Source: Chloroflexota bacterium (GTDB taxonomy: Bacteria; Chloroflexota; Dormibacteria; Dormibacterales; Dormibacteraceae). Taken from it: a DNA stretch of 6,045 nucleotides. The notes under the pieces are model-generated. The model searched no databases, was not told the DNA's origin, and was given only the letters and a program-made list of their open reading frames with translations. The stretch spans positions 3,564 to 9,608 of the forward strand of contig DMCH01000074.1 of assembly GCA_003446775.1 (NCBI GenBank). The letters run 5' to 3'. Position 1 is the stretch's first letter; each line of letters begins with the position of its first letter. Shown one piece after another: positions 1-5,126 of this stretch. The translations under genes were made by a program, and so were the position numbers.

Positions 1-912
1 AGCACCACGCCTCTTTCGACGCTTGCCTGCATCGAGGCCCTCATCGAAGGCGGCCTGCCAGAGGGCGTCATCAATGTGGTCATCGGCCAGGCGACCGGCG
101 AGGCGATCGTCGAGCACCCGCTGATCCGGAAGATCGCGCTGACCGGTTCCACGCCCACGGGCAAGCTAGTCATGGCCAAGGCCGCGGAGCACCTGAAGAA
201 AGTCACGCTCGAGCTGGGCGGCAGCGACCCGTGCATCGTTCTCGACGACGCCGACCTGGAGGGCGCCGCGCGGGCGATCGGGGTCGGGCGGTTTTTCAAC
301 TGCGGCCAGCAATGCCTGTCCACCAAGAGGCTCTACGTGCAGGAAGGCGTTTACGACGCGCTGATGGAGAAGCTCGTCGCGCGAGCATCGAAGCTGAAGC
401 CTGGCAATGGGCTCGACAAGGACACCCGCATGGGACCCATGCACACGCAAACGCAGCGAGCCGAGGTCGAGGCGCAGGTCAAGGACGCGGTCGACCGCGG
501 CGCCAAGGTGGTCTACGGCGGCGGCAGGCCCAAGGGCGCCGAGTACGAGAAGGGCTGGTTCATCGAGCCGACGATCCTGGAGAACGTTCCAGACGGTGCG
601 CGCATGTGGACGGAGGAGGTCTTCGGCCCGGCGCTGCCGGTGCGGCGGGTGAAAGACCTCGACGAGGCTCTCAGGCTTGCCAATGACACGCCGTTCGGCC
701 TGGGGTCATCGATCTGGACCGCGAGCATGGCGGCTGCGCGCCGCGCCGTCGACGAGCTCGAGGCCGGTTACACGTGGGTGAACGCCCTGGTGATCGCCCA
801 CGACGAGCTGCCCTTTGGCGGCACCAAGCAGTCGGGCTTCGGCAAAGAGCACGGCGTCGAGGCGTTCCTGCAGTACACCGAGGAGAAGTCGGTCGTCTAC
901 GGGGGCGTGTGA
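1..912 (+). CDS. Aldehyde dehydrogenase family protein, 5'-truncated by the window edge
   Basis: This is the C-terminal ~303 residues of an NAD(P)-dependent aldehyde dehydrogenase, which oxidises aldehydes to carboxylic acids in the cytoplasm. The frame is open from base 1, and the ATG at 76 is internal, because family-like sequence (LEGGLPEGVINVV-type) continues upstream of it. Visible motifs, in order: the cofactor-loop segment TGSTPTGK (about 142-165), the general-base Glu in LELGG (codon 211-213), the nucleophile Cys in NCGQQC (codon 313-315), EEVFGP (613-630), and the C-terminal PFGGTKQSGFGKE (about 811-849). Glu and Cys lie 34 residues apart, exactly the spacing usual in this superfamily, so the enzyme should be active. 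Roughly 180-200 N-terminal residues are missing to the left. The substrate cannot be told; succinate-semialdehyde or a general aliphatic or aromatic aldehyde are possible. The next gene starts 32 bp downstream on the same strand. Confidence 0.95.
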   Translation, partial: STTPLSTLACIEALIEGGLPEGVINVVIGQATGEAIVEHPLIRKIALTGSTPTGKLVMAKAAEHLKKVTLELGGSDPCIVLDDADLEGAARAIGVGRFFNCGQQCLSTKRLYVQEGVYDALMEKLVARASKLKPGNGLDKDTRMGPMHTQTQRAEVEAQVKDAVDRGAKVVYGGGRPKGAEYEKGWFIEPTILENVPDGARMWTEEVFGPALPVRRVKDLDEALRLANDTPFGLGSSIWTASMAAARRAVDELEAGYTWVNALVIAHDELPFGGTKQSGFGKEHGVEAFLQYTEEKSVVYGGV

Positions 913-933
913 AGAGCGCGTAACCCGCCGCGG

Positions 934-939
934 TACTAA
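934..939 (+). promoter_or_regulatory. Possible -10 element just upstream of the 945 GTG
   Basis: TACTAA lies 5 nt before the GTG start of the small membrane protein, and no purine-rich Shine-Dalgarno sequence precedes that start. The arrangement would fit a leaderless transcript, but the hexamer deviates from consensus and no -35 is evident. Weak call. Confidence 0.25.
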
Positions 940-944
940 AAACC

Positions 945-1139
945 GTGAAAACAGGGGCGGCGGTCGTTGGCGTTCTGGTCGTGCTCGTGGGCGCGGGGTT
1001 CGCGGGCCAAGGGCTGGGCTATATCCCGGGCAGCTTCATGACCGGGGACATCCACTGGTTCTGGATCGGCGGGGCCATGGTCGTAGCGGGAGCGGCGTTG
1101 CTCGCATTTACGTTTCTTCGCTCCCCCAATCGAGCTTAA
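945..1139 (+). CDS. Small two-helix membrane protein, unknown function
   Basis: This encodes a 64-residue protein with two hydrophobic segments, residues ~4-21 (AAVVGVLVVLVGAGFAG) and ~38-58 (WFWIGGAMVVAGAALLAF). They are joined by a short loop, GYIPGSFMTGDIHW, and the tail is basic (RSPNRA). The layout suggests a helical hairpin in the cytoplasmic membrane. From memory, proteins with two helices around a G-x-(I/L)PGSFMTG loop occur as unnamed hypotheticals in several bacteria, which supports a real gene, but no function is known to me. The start is GTG with no Shine-Dalgarno sequence. The gene follows the aldehyde dehydrogenase by 32 bp and may be read through from it or from its own weak promoter. 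It ends just before a pair of strong hairpins. Confidence 0.7.
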   Translation: MKTGAAVVGVLVVLVGAGFAGQGLGYIPGSFMTGDIHWFWIGGAMVVAGAALLAFTFLRSPNRA

Positions 1140-1155
1140 GGCGACGCCCCACCGG

Positions 1156-1199
1156 CGGCCCGCTGCGCGGGCCGGCGCCCTCCCCGCGTGGCGGGGAGG
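1156..1199. repeat. Two tandem GC-rich palindromes (REP-like / bidirectional hairpins)
   Basis: Two perfect hairpins stand side by side between convergent genes. The first has arms CGGCCCGC (1156-1163) and GCGGGCCG (1167-1174) around a 3-nt loop. The second has arms CCTCCCCGC (1179-1187) and GCGGGGAGG (1191-1199) around GTG. Neither is followed by a T tract on either strand, so a classical intrinsic terminator is not shown. The CCTCCCCGC...GCGGGGAGG unit resembles dispersed REP-type palindromes seen in many GC-rich genomes. It may serve as a transcript-end stabiliser or termination aid for both the 945-1139 gene and the 1215-1610 gene. Confidence 0.65.
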
Positions 1200-1214
1200 T
1201 GAACTAGTACTTGG

Positions 1215-1610
1215 CTAGGCCGTTCTCCCGTTCAGGCGGTCCCAGTGCGACTGGCACTCGACGCAGCGCGTAGCCGAAGGCTGGAACTTCAGCCTGGCGG
1301 CCGGGATACGATGGCCGCAGGCCTCGCAGATCCCGTAGGCGCCTTCGCGCACCCGCTCCAGCGCCCGCTCGACCTGCTCGCGGTTCTCGTCGAGAAGCTG
1401 AACCAGGCGGTCGGTGGTCTGCCGATCCGACAGGGCCTGCGCCAGGTCGGTGTCCTCAGGGATCCCCGTGATCGCGCCACCCACTACTTCCGCCAGGGGC
1501 CTGTGCAGGCCGGCTTCCTCGCCGCACGCGTTTGCGAGCTGCTCCAGCTGCCTGCGGTTGGCTTCGAGCATCTCCTCTGGCGCGTGGTCTGGTCTCTTGC
1601 GAATCGCCAT
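1215..1610 (-). CDS. DksA/TraR-family C4 zinc-finger protein
   Basis: The product is 131 residues, cytoplasmic, and of the DksA/TraR type, whose members bind the RNA polymerase secondary channel and modulate initiation. The N-terminal half (residues ~10-90) is helical and charged. The C-terminal zinc finger is CEAC (95-98), 17 residues, then CVEC (116-119), with the family-typical GHRIPAARL between. At the presumed tip of the coiled coil, EDTDLA (52-57) resembles the DxxDxA motif of DksA but with Glu in first place. The start chosen is the ATG at 1610, which has AAGGGGG at 1617-1623 spaced 6 nt upstream. The same frame extends to an ATG at 1673, but that start has no ribosome site. The gene converges on the small membrane protein and diverges from the lipoprotein. 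It could be a regulator without true DksA activity; the exact target is unknown. Confidence 0.9.
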   Translation of the reverse strand: MAIRKRPDHAPEEMLEANRRQLEQLANACGEEAGLHRPLAEVVGGAITGIPEDTDLAQALSDRQTTDRLVQLLDENREQVERALERVREGAYGICEACGHRIPAARLKFQPSATRCVECQSHWDRLNGRTA

Positions 1611-1616
1611 TGAAAT

Positions 1617-1623
1617 CCCCCTT
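1617..1623 (-). promoter_or_regulatory. Ribosome binding site deciding the start of the zinc-finger gene
   Basis: On the minus strand AAGGGGG lies 6 nt before the ATG at 1610. This selects that ATG over the upstream in-frame ATG at 1673, which lacks a comparable purine run. Confidence 0.6.
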
Positions 1624-1673
1624 GCTTTGTAATACCGCAGCTCGTTACGTTCGGATTCGCTGACACAACGCAT

Positions 1674-1686
1674 GGGATGAGATCCC
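1674..1686. promoter_or_regulatory. Interrupted palindrome in a divergent intergenic spacer
   Basis: GGGAT-GAG-ATCCC has 5-bp perfect arms around a 3-bp centre. It lies roughly in the middle of the 1611-1713 spacer between the divergent zinc-finger and lipoprotein genes. The place suits an operator, but the arms are short enough to be chance. Confidence 0.25.
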
Positions 1687-1698
1687 TACCCGGTCGCG

Positions 1699-1704
1699 CA
1701 CAAT
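1699..1704 (+). promoter_or_regulatory. Possible -10 element for the lipoprotein gene
   Basis: CACAAT matches the TATAAT consensus at four of six places and ends 9 nt before the GTG at 1714. No Shine-Dalgarno sequence lies between, so a leaderless or very short-leader mRNA is plausible. No convincing -35 is seen. Confidence 0.3.
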
Positions 1705-1713
1705 TAGTCGCCT

Positions 1714-2382
1714 GTGAATACGACCAGGCAGAGACTGACGGTTGCGTTCCTGGTGCTGGCCCTTGCTGGGTGCCAGGTAGGCCCGAACACTCACCCCACG
1801 CCAAGCGTAGCCCAGATCGGAGCGGATCTTCACTGCGCGGGGGGCGACCACGGGTTCTCGGATGCCCAGGCCGGCTGGGGCTTCTGCTACCCCAAGTTCT
1901 GGAGGTACAACGAGCGCGCGCAGGAGAGCCTCAATCCGCCCGGCCTCGACCTGACTCTCAACATCACCGTTTGCGCATCCAGCGTTGCCGAGCTCCCGTG
2001 CTCAAAGCCAGAGGCCGGCGTCTCCCCGCCCCCAGACGTGGGGAGCTTCGCCTTCATGATCATCTCGACGTATGAGCGTGGCGATTCGACGAGCCTGGCG
2101 TCCTGGGTCCAGACCAACCTGAACCCTCAGCCGACCCCCTCGCCAGGCGCGTCCCCAACTGCCTCCCCGACGTCGCAGCCAAGCCCGTCGCCAAGCCCGC
2201 AAGCGACCCTGCAGTCGATCCAATGGGGGAATGCGACCGAGGCCGCGGTGATGGCGGACGGCAAGCGCATCGCCCTCACGCCCCACCACGTGGTCATCCT
2301 CGAACTGCGTTCGGGGCTGGACCTCCTCGATCTGGAGACGCCGATGTCCGCGCGCCTGAGCACGTGGAAGTTCGCGTACTGA
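1714..2382 (+). CDS. Secreted lipoprotein with an internal Pro/Ser/Thr-rich insert
   Basis: This is a 222-residue protein of unknown function. Residues 1-20 form a lipoprotein signal: Arg5 and Arg7, a hydrophobic core, then the lipobox LAGC with Cys20 as the lipidated residue. The mature protein should be anchored on the outer face of the cytoplasmic membrane. A globular region follows (about 38-136), with GWGFCYPKFWRY (54-65), which recalls the N-terminal strand of PsbP-like and related secreted folds; this is only a resemblance. Cys41, 58, 87 and 96 could form two disulfides. Residues ~137-165 are a low-complexity PTPSPGASPTASP-type segment. After it the sequence returns to folded-looking strands (QSIQWGNATEAAV to the C-terminus). 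The start is GTG without a ribosome site. Its 3' end converges on the SCP2-domain gene with a 28-bp gap. Confidence 0.75.
   Translation: MNTTRQRLTVAFLVLALAGCQVGPNTHPTPSVAQIGADLHCAGGDHGFSDAQAGWGFCYPKFWRYNERAQESLNPPGLDLTLNITVCASSVAELPCSKPEAGVSPPPDVGSFAFMIISTYERGDSTSLASWVQTNLNPQPTPSPGASPTASPTSQPSPSPSPQATLQSIQWGNATEAAVMADGKRIALTPHHVVILELRSGLDLLDLETPMSARLSTWKFAY
2122..2208 (+). repeat. Low-complexity Pro/Ser/Thr-rich coding segment
   Basis: Codons 137-165 of the lipoprotein encode repeated PSP and SPT units (PTPSPGASPTASPTSQ, then PSPSPSP). The DNA is imperfectly repetitive (ccaagcccgtcgccaagccc at about 2178-2197). It is likely a flexible extracellular linker or loop, perhaps glycosylated, and prone to length variation. 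Confidence 0.7.
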
Positions 2383-2410
2383 CGCTGTCGGAGTGAGCCT
2401 CGACTGGGTC

Positions 2411-2749
2411 TTAGGTGCGCTTGAACATGGTCAGCATCTTGATCGCCAGACCCATGTCGCCCTTGATCTTGAGCTTGCCTTGCATGAAGGCGGAGGTCCC
2501 GTCCATCTGACCGAGCATGATCTTCACCAGGTCGCCGGCGTCGGCCAGAACAGTGAGCTTCGCCGCCTCGGGCGGCTCACCCTTGCCAGACTCGGCCGTG
2601 CCGTCGTGGACCTTGACCCACCACTTGCCGGCATTCTCGCCGCTCAGTTCGAACGCGATCGTGGCGTTGGTGCTGCCCGCCTTCTCCGGGATGAGGCGAG
2701 AGGGAATGGCTTGAAACAGATCGTCGGGTGACAGCTGGACTTCAGACAT
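2411..2749 (-). CDS. SCP2 sterol/lipid-binding domain protein
   Basis: This is a 112-residue stand-alone SCP2 domain, a small cytoplasmic fold with a hydrophobic tunnel that binds lipids or acyl compounds. Evidence: the N-terminal helix SPDDLFQAIPSRL, the strand pattern TIAFELSG...KWWVKVHDGTAE (about residues 29-52), the KLTVLADAGDLVKIMLGQMD segment, and the diagnostic FMQGKLKIKGDMGLAIKM near the C-terminus, with MLTMFKRT at the very end. Length equals that of single-domain bacterial members. The ATG at 2749 is chosen because AGGAGG sits 5 nt upstream (2755-2760); an in-frame ATG at 2809 has no such site and would run over the divergent promoter region. It is divergent from the metallo-hydrolase gene, with 68 bp between the starts. 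The physiological ligand is unknown. Confidence 0.93.
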   Translation of the reverse strand: MSEVQLSPDDLFQAIPSRLIPEKAGSTNATIAFELSGENAGKWWVKVHDGTAESGKGEPPEAAKLTVLADAGDLVKIMLGQMDGTSAFMQGKLKIKGDMGLAIKMLTMFKRT

Positions 2750-2750
2750 G

Positions 2751-2765
2751 TGCTCCTCCTGAGCA
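2751..2765 (-). promoter_or_regulatory. Strong ribosome binding site inside a small inverted repeat
   Basis: Read on the minus strand this is TGCTC-AGGAG-GAGCA. Perfect 5-nt arms flank a 5-nt loop holding most of the AGGAGG Shine-Dalgarno sequence of the SCP2-domain gene, 5 nt from its ATG. The hairpin is short, so it may present rather than hide the site, or be accidental. Confidence 0.5.
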
Positions 2766-2804
2766 ATTAGCAGCGGCCGATAGATGCAGTTTACCCGCGT
2801 GGGC

Positions 2805-2810
2805 GACAAT
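2805..2810 (+). promoter_or_regulatory. Possible -10 element for the metallo-hydrolase gene
   Basis: GACAAT lies 7 nt before the ATG at 2818, so transcription from it would begin almost exactly at that ATG. There is no Shine-Dalgarno sequence. The hexamer overlaps the alternative ATG at 2809, which makes 2818 the more coherent start. No clear -35. Confidence 0.35.
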
Positions 2811-2817
2811 GCCGGGA

Positions 2818-3804
2818 ATGCTGCAGACGGGCTTGAGCGAAGTCGCGACTGGGGTGTTCGAGCTCCGCCTGCCGATCCCCTTCGAAGACGGCCTCGTCAA
2901 TGTGTTCCTGTTCGCAGACGGCGACGAGGTCGACCTGCTCGACTGCGGCATGAACTCCGACGAGTCGGTGCACGCGATCCGTGCGGCCGTATCGCACGTC
3001 GGCGCGAAGAGGATCCGCCGGCTCGTCGTCACCCACATCCACCCCGACCATTACGGCGCCGCCGGCACGATTGCGGGTGACGGGGGCGCCGACCTCTACC
3101 TGCATCGCCTCGAGGTCCCGCTCGTCAACCCGCGGTACGTGGAGCTCGAGCACCTGGTCGACGAGGTGCACACCTATGCGCTCGTCAACGGCGTGCCCGA
3201 GGACGAGGCGGAGGTGCTCAGCAACTCCCAGCGCGCGCTCAGCCAGGTGGTCAAAACGACAGAGGCCGCGGTGCAGCTCGACGGCGCCGAGACGCTCGAG
3301 ATGGGCCGCAGGCAGCTACGAGTCGAATGGACCCCCGGACATTCGCCCGGACATATCTGCCTTTATGAGAAGGGCGAGAAGCTGTTGTTCGCTGGCGACC
3401 ACATCCTGCCCGAGCTGTCGCCGAACGTCGGCCTTCATCCGCAGAGCACGCCCGACCCGCTGCACGAATACCTCGACGGCCTGAAGCGAATGGCCGCCTA
3501 CGAACCGCGCCTCATCCTGCCCGCTCACGGTCGTCCTTTCGCCGACGCCGCGGGCCGGGTGGCCACGCTGGCGGCTCATCACGCCCGGAGGCTCGGTCAG
3601 ATTCTCGAGATCGTCTCGGGCGGCGAAAGGTCCGCGTGGGAGGTGGCATTGGAGCTTTGGGGGCCGAGGGACAACCTGTACGAAAGGCGCCTTGCCCTCC
3701 AGGAAGGACTCGCGCACCTGCAGGCGCTCGCGGTCGAAGGCCGCCTGGAGAAGCTGGTCAGTCCCGCCGCGGTGCGATGGCGGCCGCCATCAGCGCAGGC
3801 TTGA
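2818..3804 (+). CDS. Metallo-beta-lactamase-fold hydrolase with C-terminal winged-helix region (LACTB2 / glyoxalase II-like)
   Basis: This is a 328-residue dinuclear-metal hydrolase. Numbered from the ATG at 2818, the metal ligands are H73, H75, D77 and H78 in THIHPDHYGAAG, H175 in PGHSPGHICLY, D194 in FAGDHIL, and H237 in LPAHG. The set is complete, so it should be active. The N-terminal strands (TGVFELRLPIPFEDGLVNVFLF) are typical of the LACTB2-like branch. Residues ~250-320 (HHARRLGQIL...ALQEGLAHLQALAVEGRLEKL) fit the winged helix associated with that branch. Known relatives hydrolyse thioesters, RNA or lactones; the substrate here is not evident. Alternative starts are ATG 2809 and a longer ATG at 2728, the latter rejected because it overlaps the SCP2 gene's start. 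The last 47 bp overlap the convergent degV-family gene. Confidence 0.9.
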   Translation: MLQTGLSEVATGVFELRLPIPFEDGLVNVFLFADGDEVDLLDCGMNSDESVHAIRAAVSHVGAKRIRRLVVTHIHPDHYGAAGTIAGDGGADLYLHRLEVPLVNPRYVELEHLVDEVHTYALVNGVPEDEAEVLSNSQRALSQVVKTTEAAVQLDGAETLEMGRRQLRVEWTPGHSPGHICLYEKGEKLLFAGDHILPELSPNVGLHPQSTPDPLHEYLDGLKRMAAYEPRLILPAHGRPFADAAGRVATLAAHHARRLGQILEIVSGGERSAWEVALELWGPRDNLYERRLALQEGLAHLQALAVEGRLEKLVSPAAVRWRPPSAQA

Positions 3805-4663
3805 TCCCCAGCGGAAAGAGCTCCGCGGGATAGCAGCCGACTCCGACCACCCCCGGTCCGGCATGCGCCCCGACGACCGGCCCGAGTGGTTGGATCATCA
3901 ACGTGTCGGCGATCGGCTCGAGCTCTCGCGCCACGCGCTCCGCGTCGGCCTGAGCGTCCGCGTGGCCGACGATGAGACACACGCCCTTACCGGTATTGAT
4001 CTCGCGCGTCAGCTCGACGACTCGGTTCAACGCTCGGTCAAAAGTGCGCACGCGCTCGAGAGGCGTCACGAGCCCGTCGCGGATGCAGAGTACCGGCTTG
4101 ACCTGCAGCACCGACCCCAGCAGTGCGCTGGCGCGACCGATGCGACCACCGCGCCGCAGGAACTCGAGGGTCGCGACCGAGAAGTACGTTTGGACGTGCG
4201 GCCTCATCGCCAGCACGCGACTTTCGATGGCCGCCGCATCGAGCTTCTGCGCAGCGAGGGCTGACGCCACCAGGGCGACCAGGCCCAGCGACATCGAAAC
4301 CACTTCCGAGTCGATGACGTGCACGCGCTTGGGATCGGTCATGTCCGCCGCCTGGCGCGCCGACGCGTACGTGCCGCTCAGCTTCTCAGAGATGTGGATC
4401 GAAACCACCGCGTCGTGGTCCTCGAGCAGCGCCGAGTATGTCTCCGCGAAACGGCCGGGCGACGGCTGCGATGTCGTGGGGTGCGTCGACGCGGACGGGA
4501 GCTTGCGGTAGAACTCCTCGGGCGTGATGTCGACGCCGTCGAGCAGCGACTTGCCGTCGAAATGAAGAGTGAGTGGCACCACCGATATCGAACGGGCGGC
4601 CGCAAGCACGGGCGGAAGGTCGGCGGTCGAGTCGGTGACGATGGCAACCCGCCGCTCGCTCAA
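3758..4663 (-). CDS. DegV-family (FakB-like) fatty-acid-binding protein
   Basis: This is a 301-residue, two-domain DegV protein. Members bind a fatty acid, and the FakB subset presents it to the kinase FakA for phosphorylation. Motifs: IVTDSTADLP (8-17), TTSQPSPG (63-70), whose Thr-Ser pair is positioned to hold the carboxylate, SIHISEKLSGTYASA (88-102), DSEVVSMSLG, then RRGGRIGRASALLGSVLQVKPVL in the C-terminal domain. The start is assigned to TTG 4661-4663, which overlaps the stop of the upstream MgtC gene as TTGA. AGGAGG at 4674-4679 lies 10 nt away. The frame stays open a further 321 nt upstream to an ATG at 4984, but that part is out of frame with conserved MgtC coding and is not used. 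It is the third gene of a DUF151-MgtC-DegV operon. No FakA is in view, so a kinase partner is only inferred. Confidence 0.93.
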   Translation of the reverse strand: MSERRVAIVTDSTADLPPVLAAARSISVVPLTLHFDGKSLLDGVDITPEEFYRKLPSASTHPTTSQPSPGRFAETYSALLEDHDAVVSIHISEKLSGTYASARQAADMTDPKRVHVIDSEVVSMSLGLVALVASALAAQKLDAAAIESRVLAMRPHVQTYFSVATLEFLRRGGRIGRASALLGSVLQVKPVLCIRDGLVTPLERVRTFDRALNRVVELTREINTGKGVCLIVGHADAQADAERVARELEPIADTLMIQPLGPVVGAHAGPGVVGVGCYPAELFPLGIKPALMAAAIAPRRD

Positions 4664-5121
4664 CTGAAATGGTCCTCCTCCGTGTGCCGGCCCTCCTGGC
4701 GATGGAACATGCGGCGCTCCAGCGGCCGGATCGCCACCAGGGTCACGAGCACCAGAGCAGTGGTGAAGATCCCGATCTTGTAATTTCCGAAACCGACCAC
4801 CATCCCGATCGCGGCGACCACCCAGATGGTGGCCGCGGTGGTCAGGCCCCTGACGTCGGTGCCGTGGCGGAGGATGGCGCCCGCGCCGAGAAAGCCGACG
4901 CCGGTCACTATCTGCGCGGCGATGCGGGTGGGATCGGTGCGGCTGCCGAAGAACGACTCGAGGCTGATCGTCGTGAACAGACATGCCCCGACGCCCACCA
5001 GCGCCATGGTGCGGATCCCCGCCGGGTGGCCGTGATACTCACGCTCGGTGCCGATCGCGATGGCGAGGATGAGGGTGACGACGATGCGAAGGGCGAAATC
5101 CAGATCGCCGCTGAGAGGCAG
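4660..5121 (-). CDS. MgtC/SapB-family membrane protein, short form; probable CTG start
   Basis: This is a polytopic inner-membrane protein of about 153 residues. Diagnostic sequence: IGTEREYHGHPAGIRT, then ALFTxxS-like ACLFTTIS, RIAAQIVTGVGFLGAGAIL, and VRGLTTAATIWVVAAIGMVVG, ending in FTTALVLVTLVAIRPLERR and a hydrophilic tail. It lacks the C-terminal ACT-like domain of long MgtC forms. Family members are tied to magnesium-limited growth, virulence or acid stress. Conserved sequence runs upstream of the only ATG (5005-5007), including the ERE segment and first helix. Between the preceding in-frame stop (5155-5157) and that ATG there is no ATG, GTG or TTG. CTG 5119-5121, with GAGG 9 nt upstream and 5 nt after the DUF151 stop, is the best start; CTG 5101-5103 is a second choice. 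The stop overlaps the DegV start. Confidence 0.88.
   Translation of the reverse strand: MPLSGDLDFALRIVVTLILAIAIGTEREYHGHPAGIRTMALVGVGACLFTTISLESFFGSRTDPTRIAAQIVTGVGFLGAGAILRHGTDVRGLTTAATIWVVAAIGMVVGFGNYKIGIFTTALVLVTLVAIRPLERRMFHRQEGRHTEEDHFS
4674..4679 (-). promoter_or_regulatory. Ribosome binding site for the DegV-family gene, inside the MgtC coding end
   Basis: AGGAGG on the minus strand lies 10 nt before the TTG at 4663, within the last codons of the MgtC gene. The spacing is slightly long, but it is the only strong site near the overlap and supports the TTG start. Confidence 0.55.
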
Positions 5122-5126
5122 CGGCG

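Noticed and set aside
166..450. Open frame on the minus strand within the aldehyde dehydrogenase
   Set aside because: It is antisense to conserved catalytic sequence. GC-rich third positions commonly leave such frames open, and the translation shows no family character.
1611..1673. Extended start of the zinc-finger protein at 1673
   Set aside because: It has no ribosome site, and the extra 21 residues lack family character. ATG 1610 has a well-spaced AAGGGGG.
1677..2075. Plus-strand open frame overlapping the lipoprotein gene in another phase
   Set aside because: It is Arg/Pro-rich with no motifs, while the 1714 frame has a full lipoprotein signal and lipobox.
2728..2817. Upstream extension of the metallo-hydrolase to an ATG at 2728
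   Set aside because: It would overlap the start and ribosome site of the divergent SCP2-domain gene, and the extra residues do not resemble the family. ATG 2818 (or 2809) precedes the first conserved strand.
4664..4984. N-terminal extension of the DegV-family frame to an ATG at 4984, giving a 408-residue fusion
   Set aside because: The extra part is Arg/His/Pro-rich with no domain character and is out of frame with strongly conserved MgtC coding on the same strand. The TTG at 4663 gives a normal DegV length and a ribosome site.
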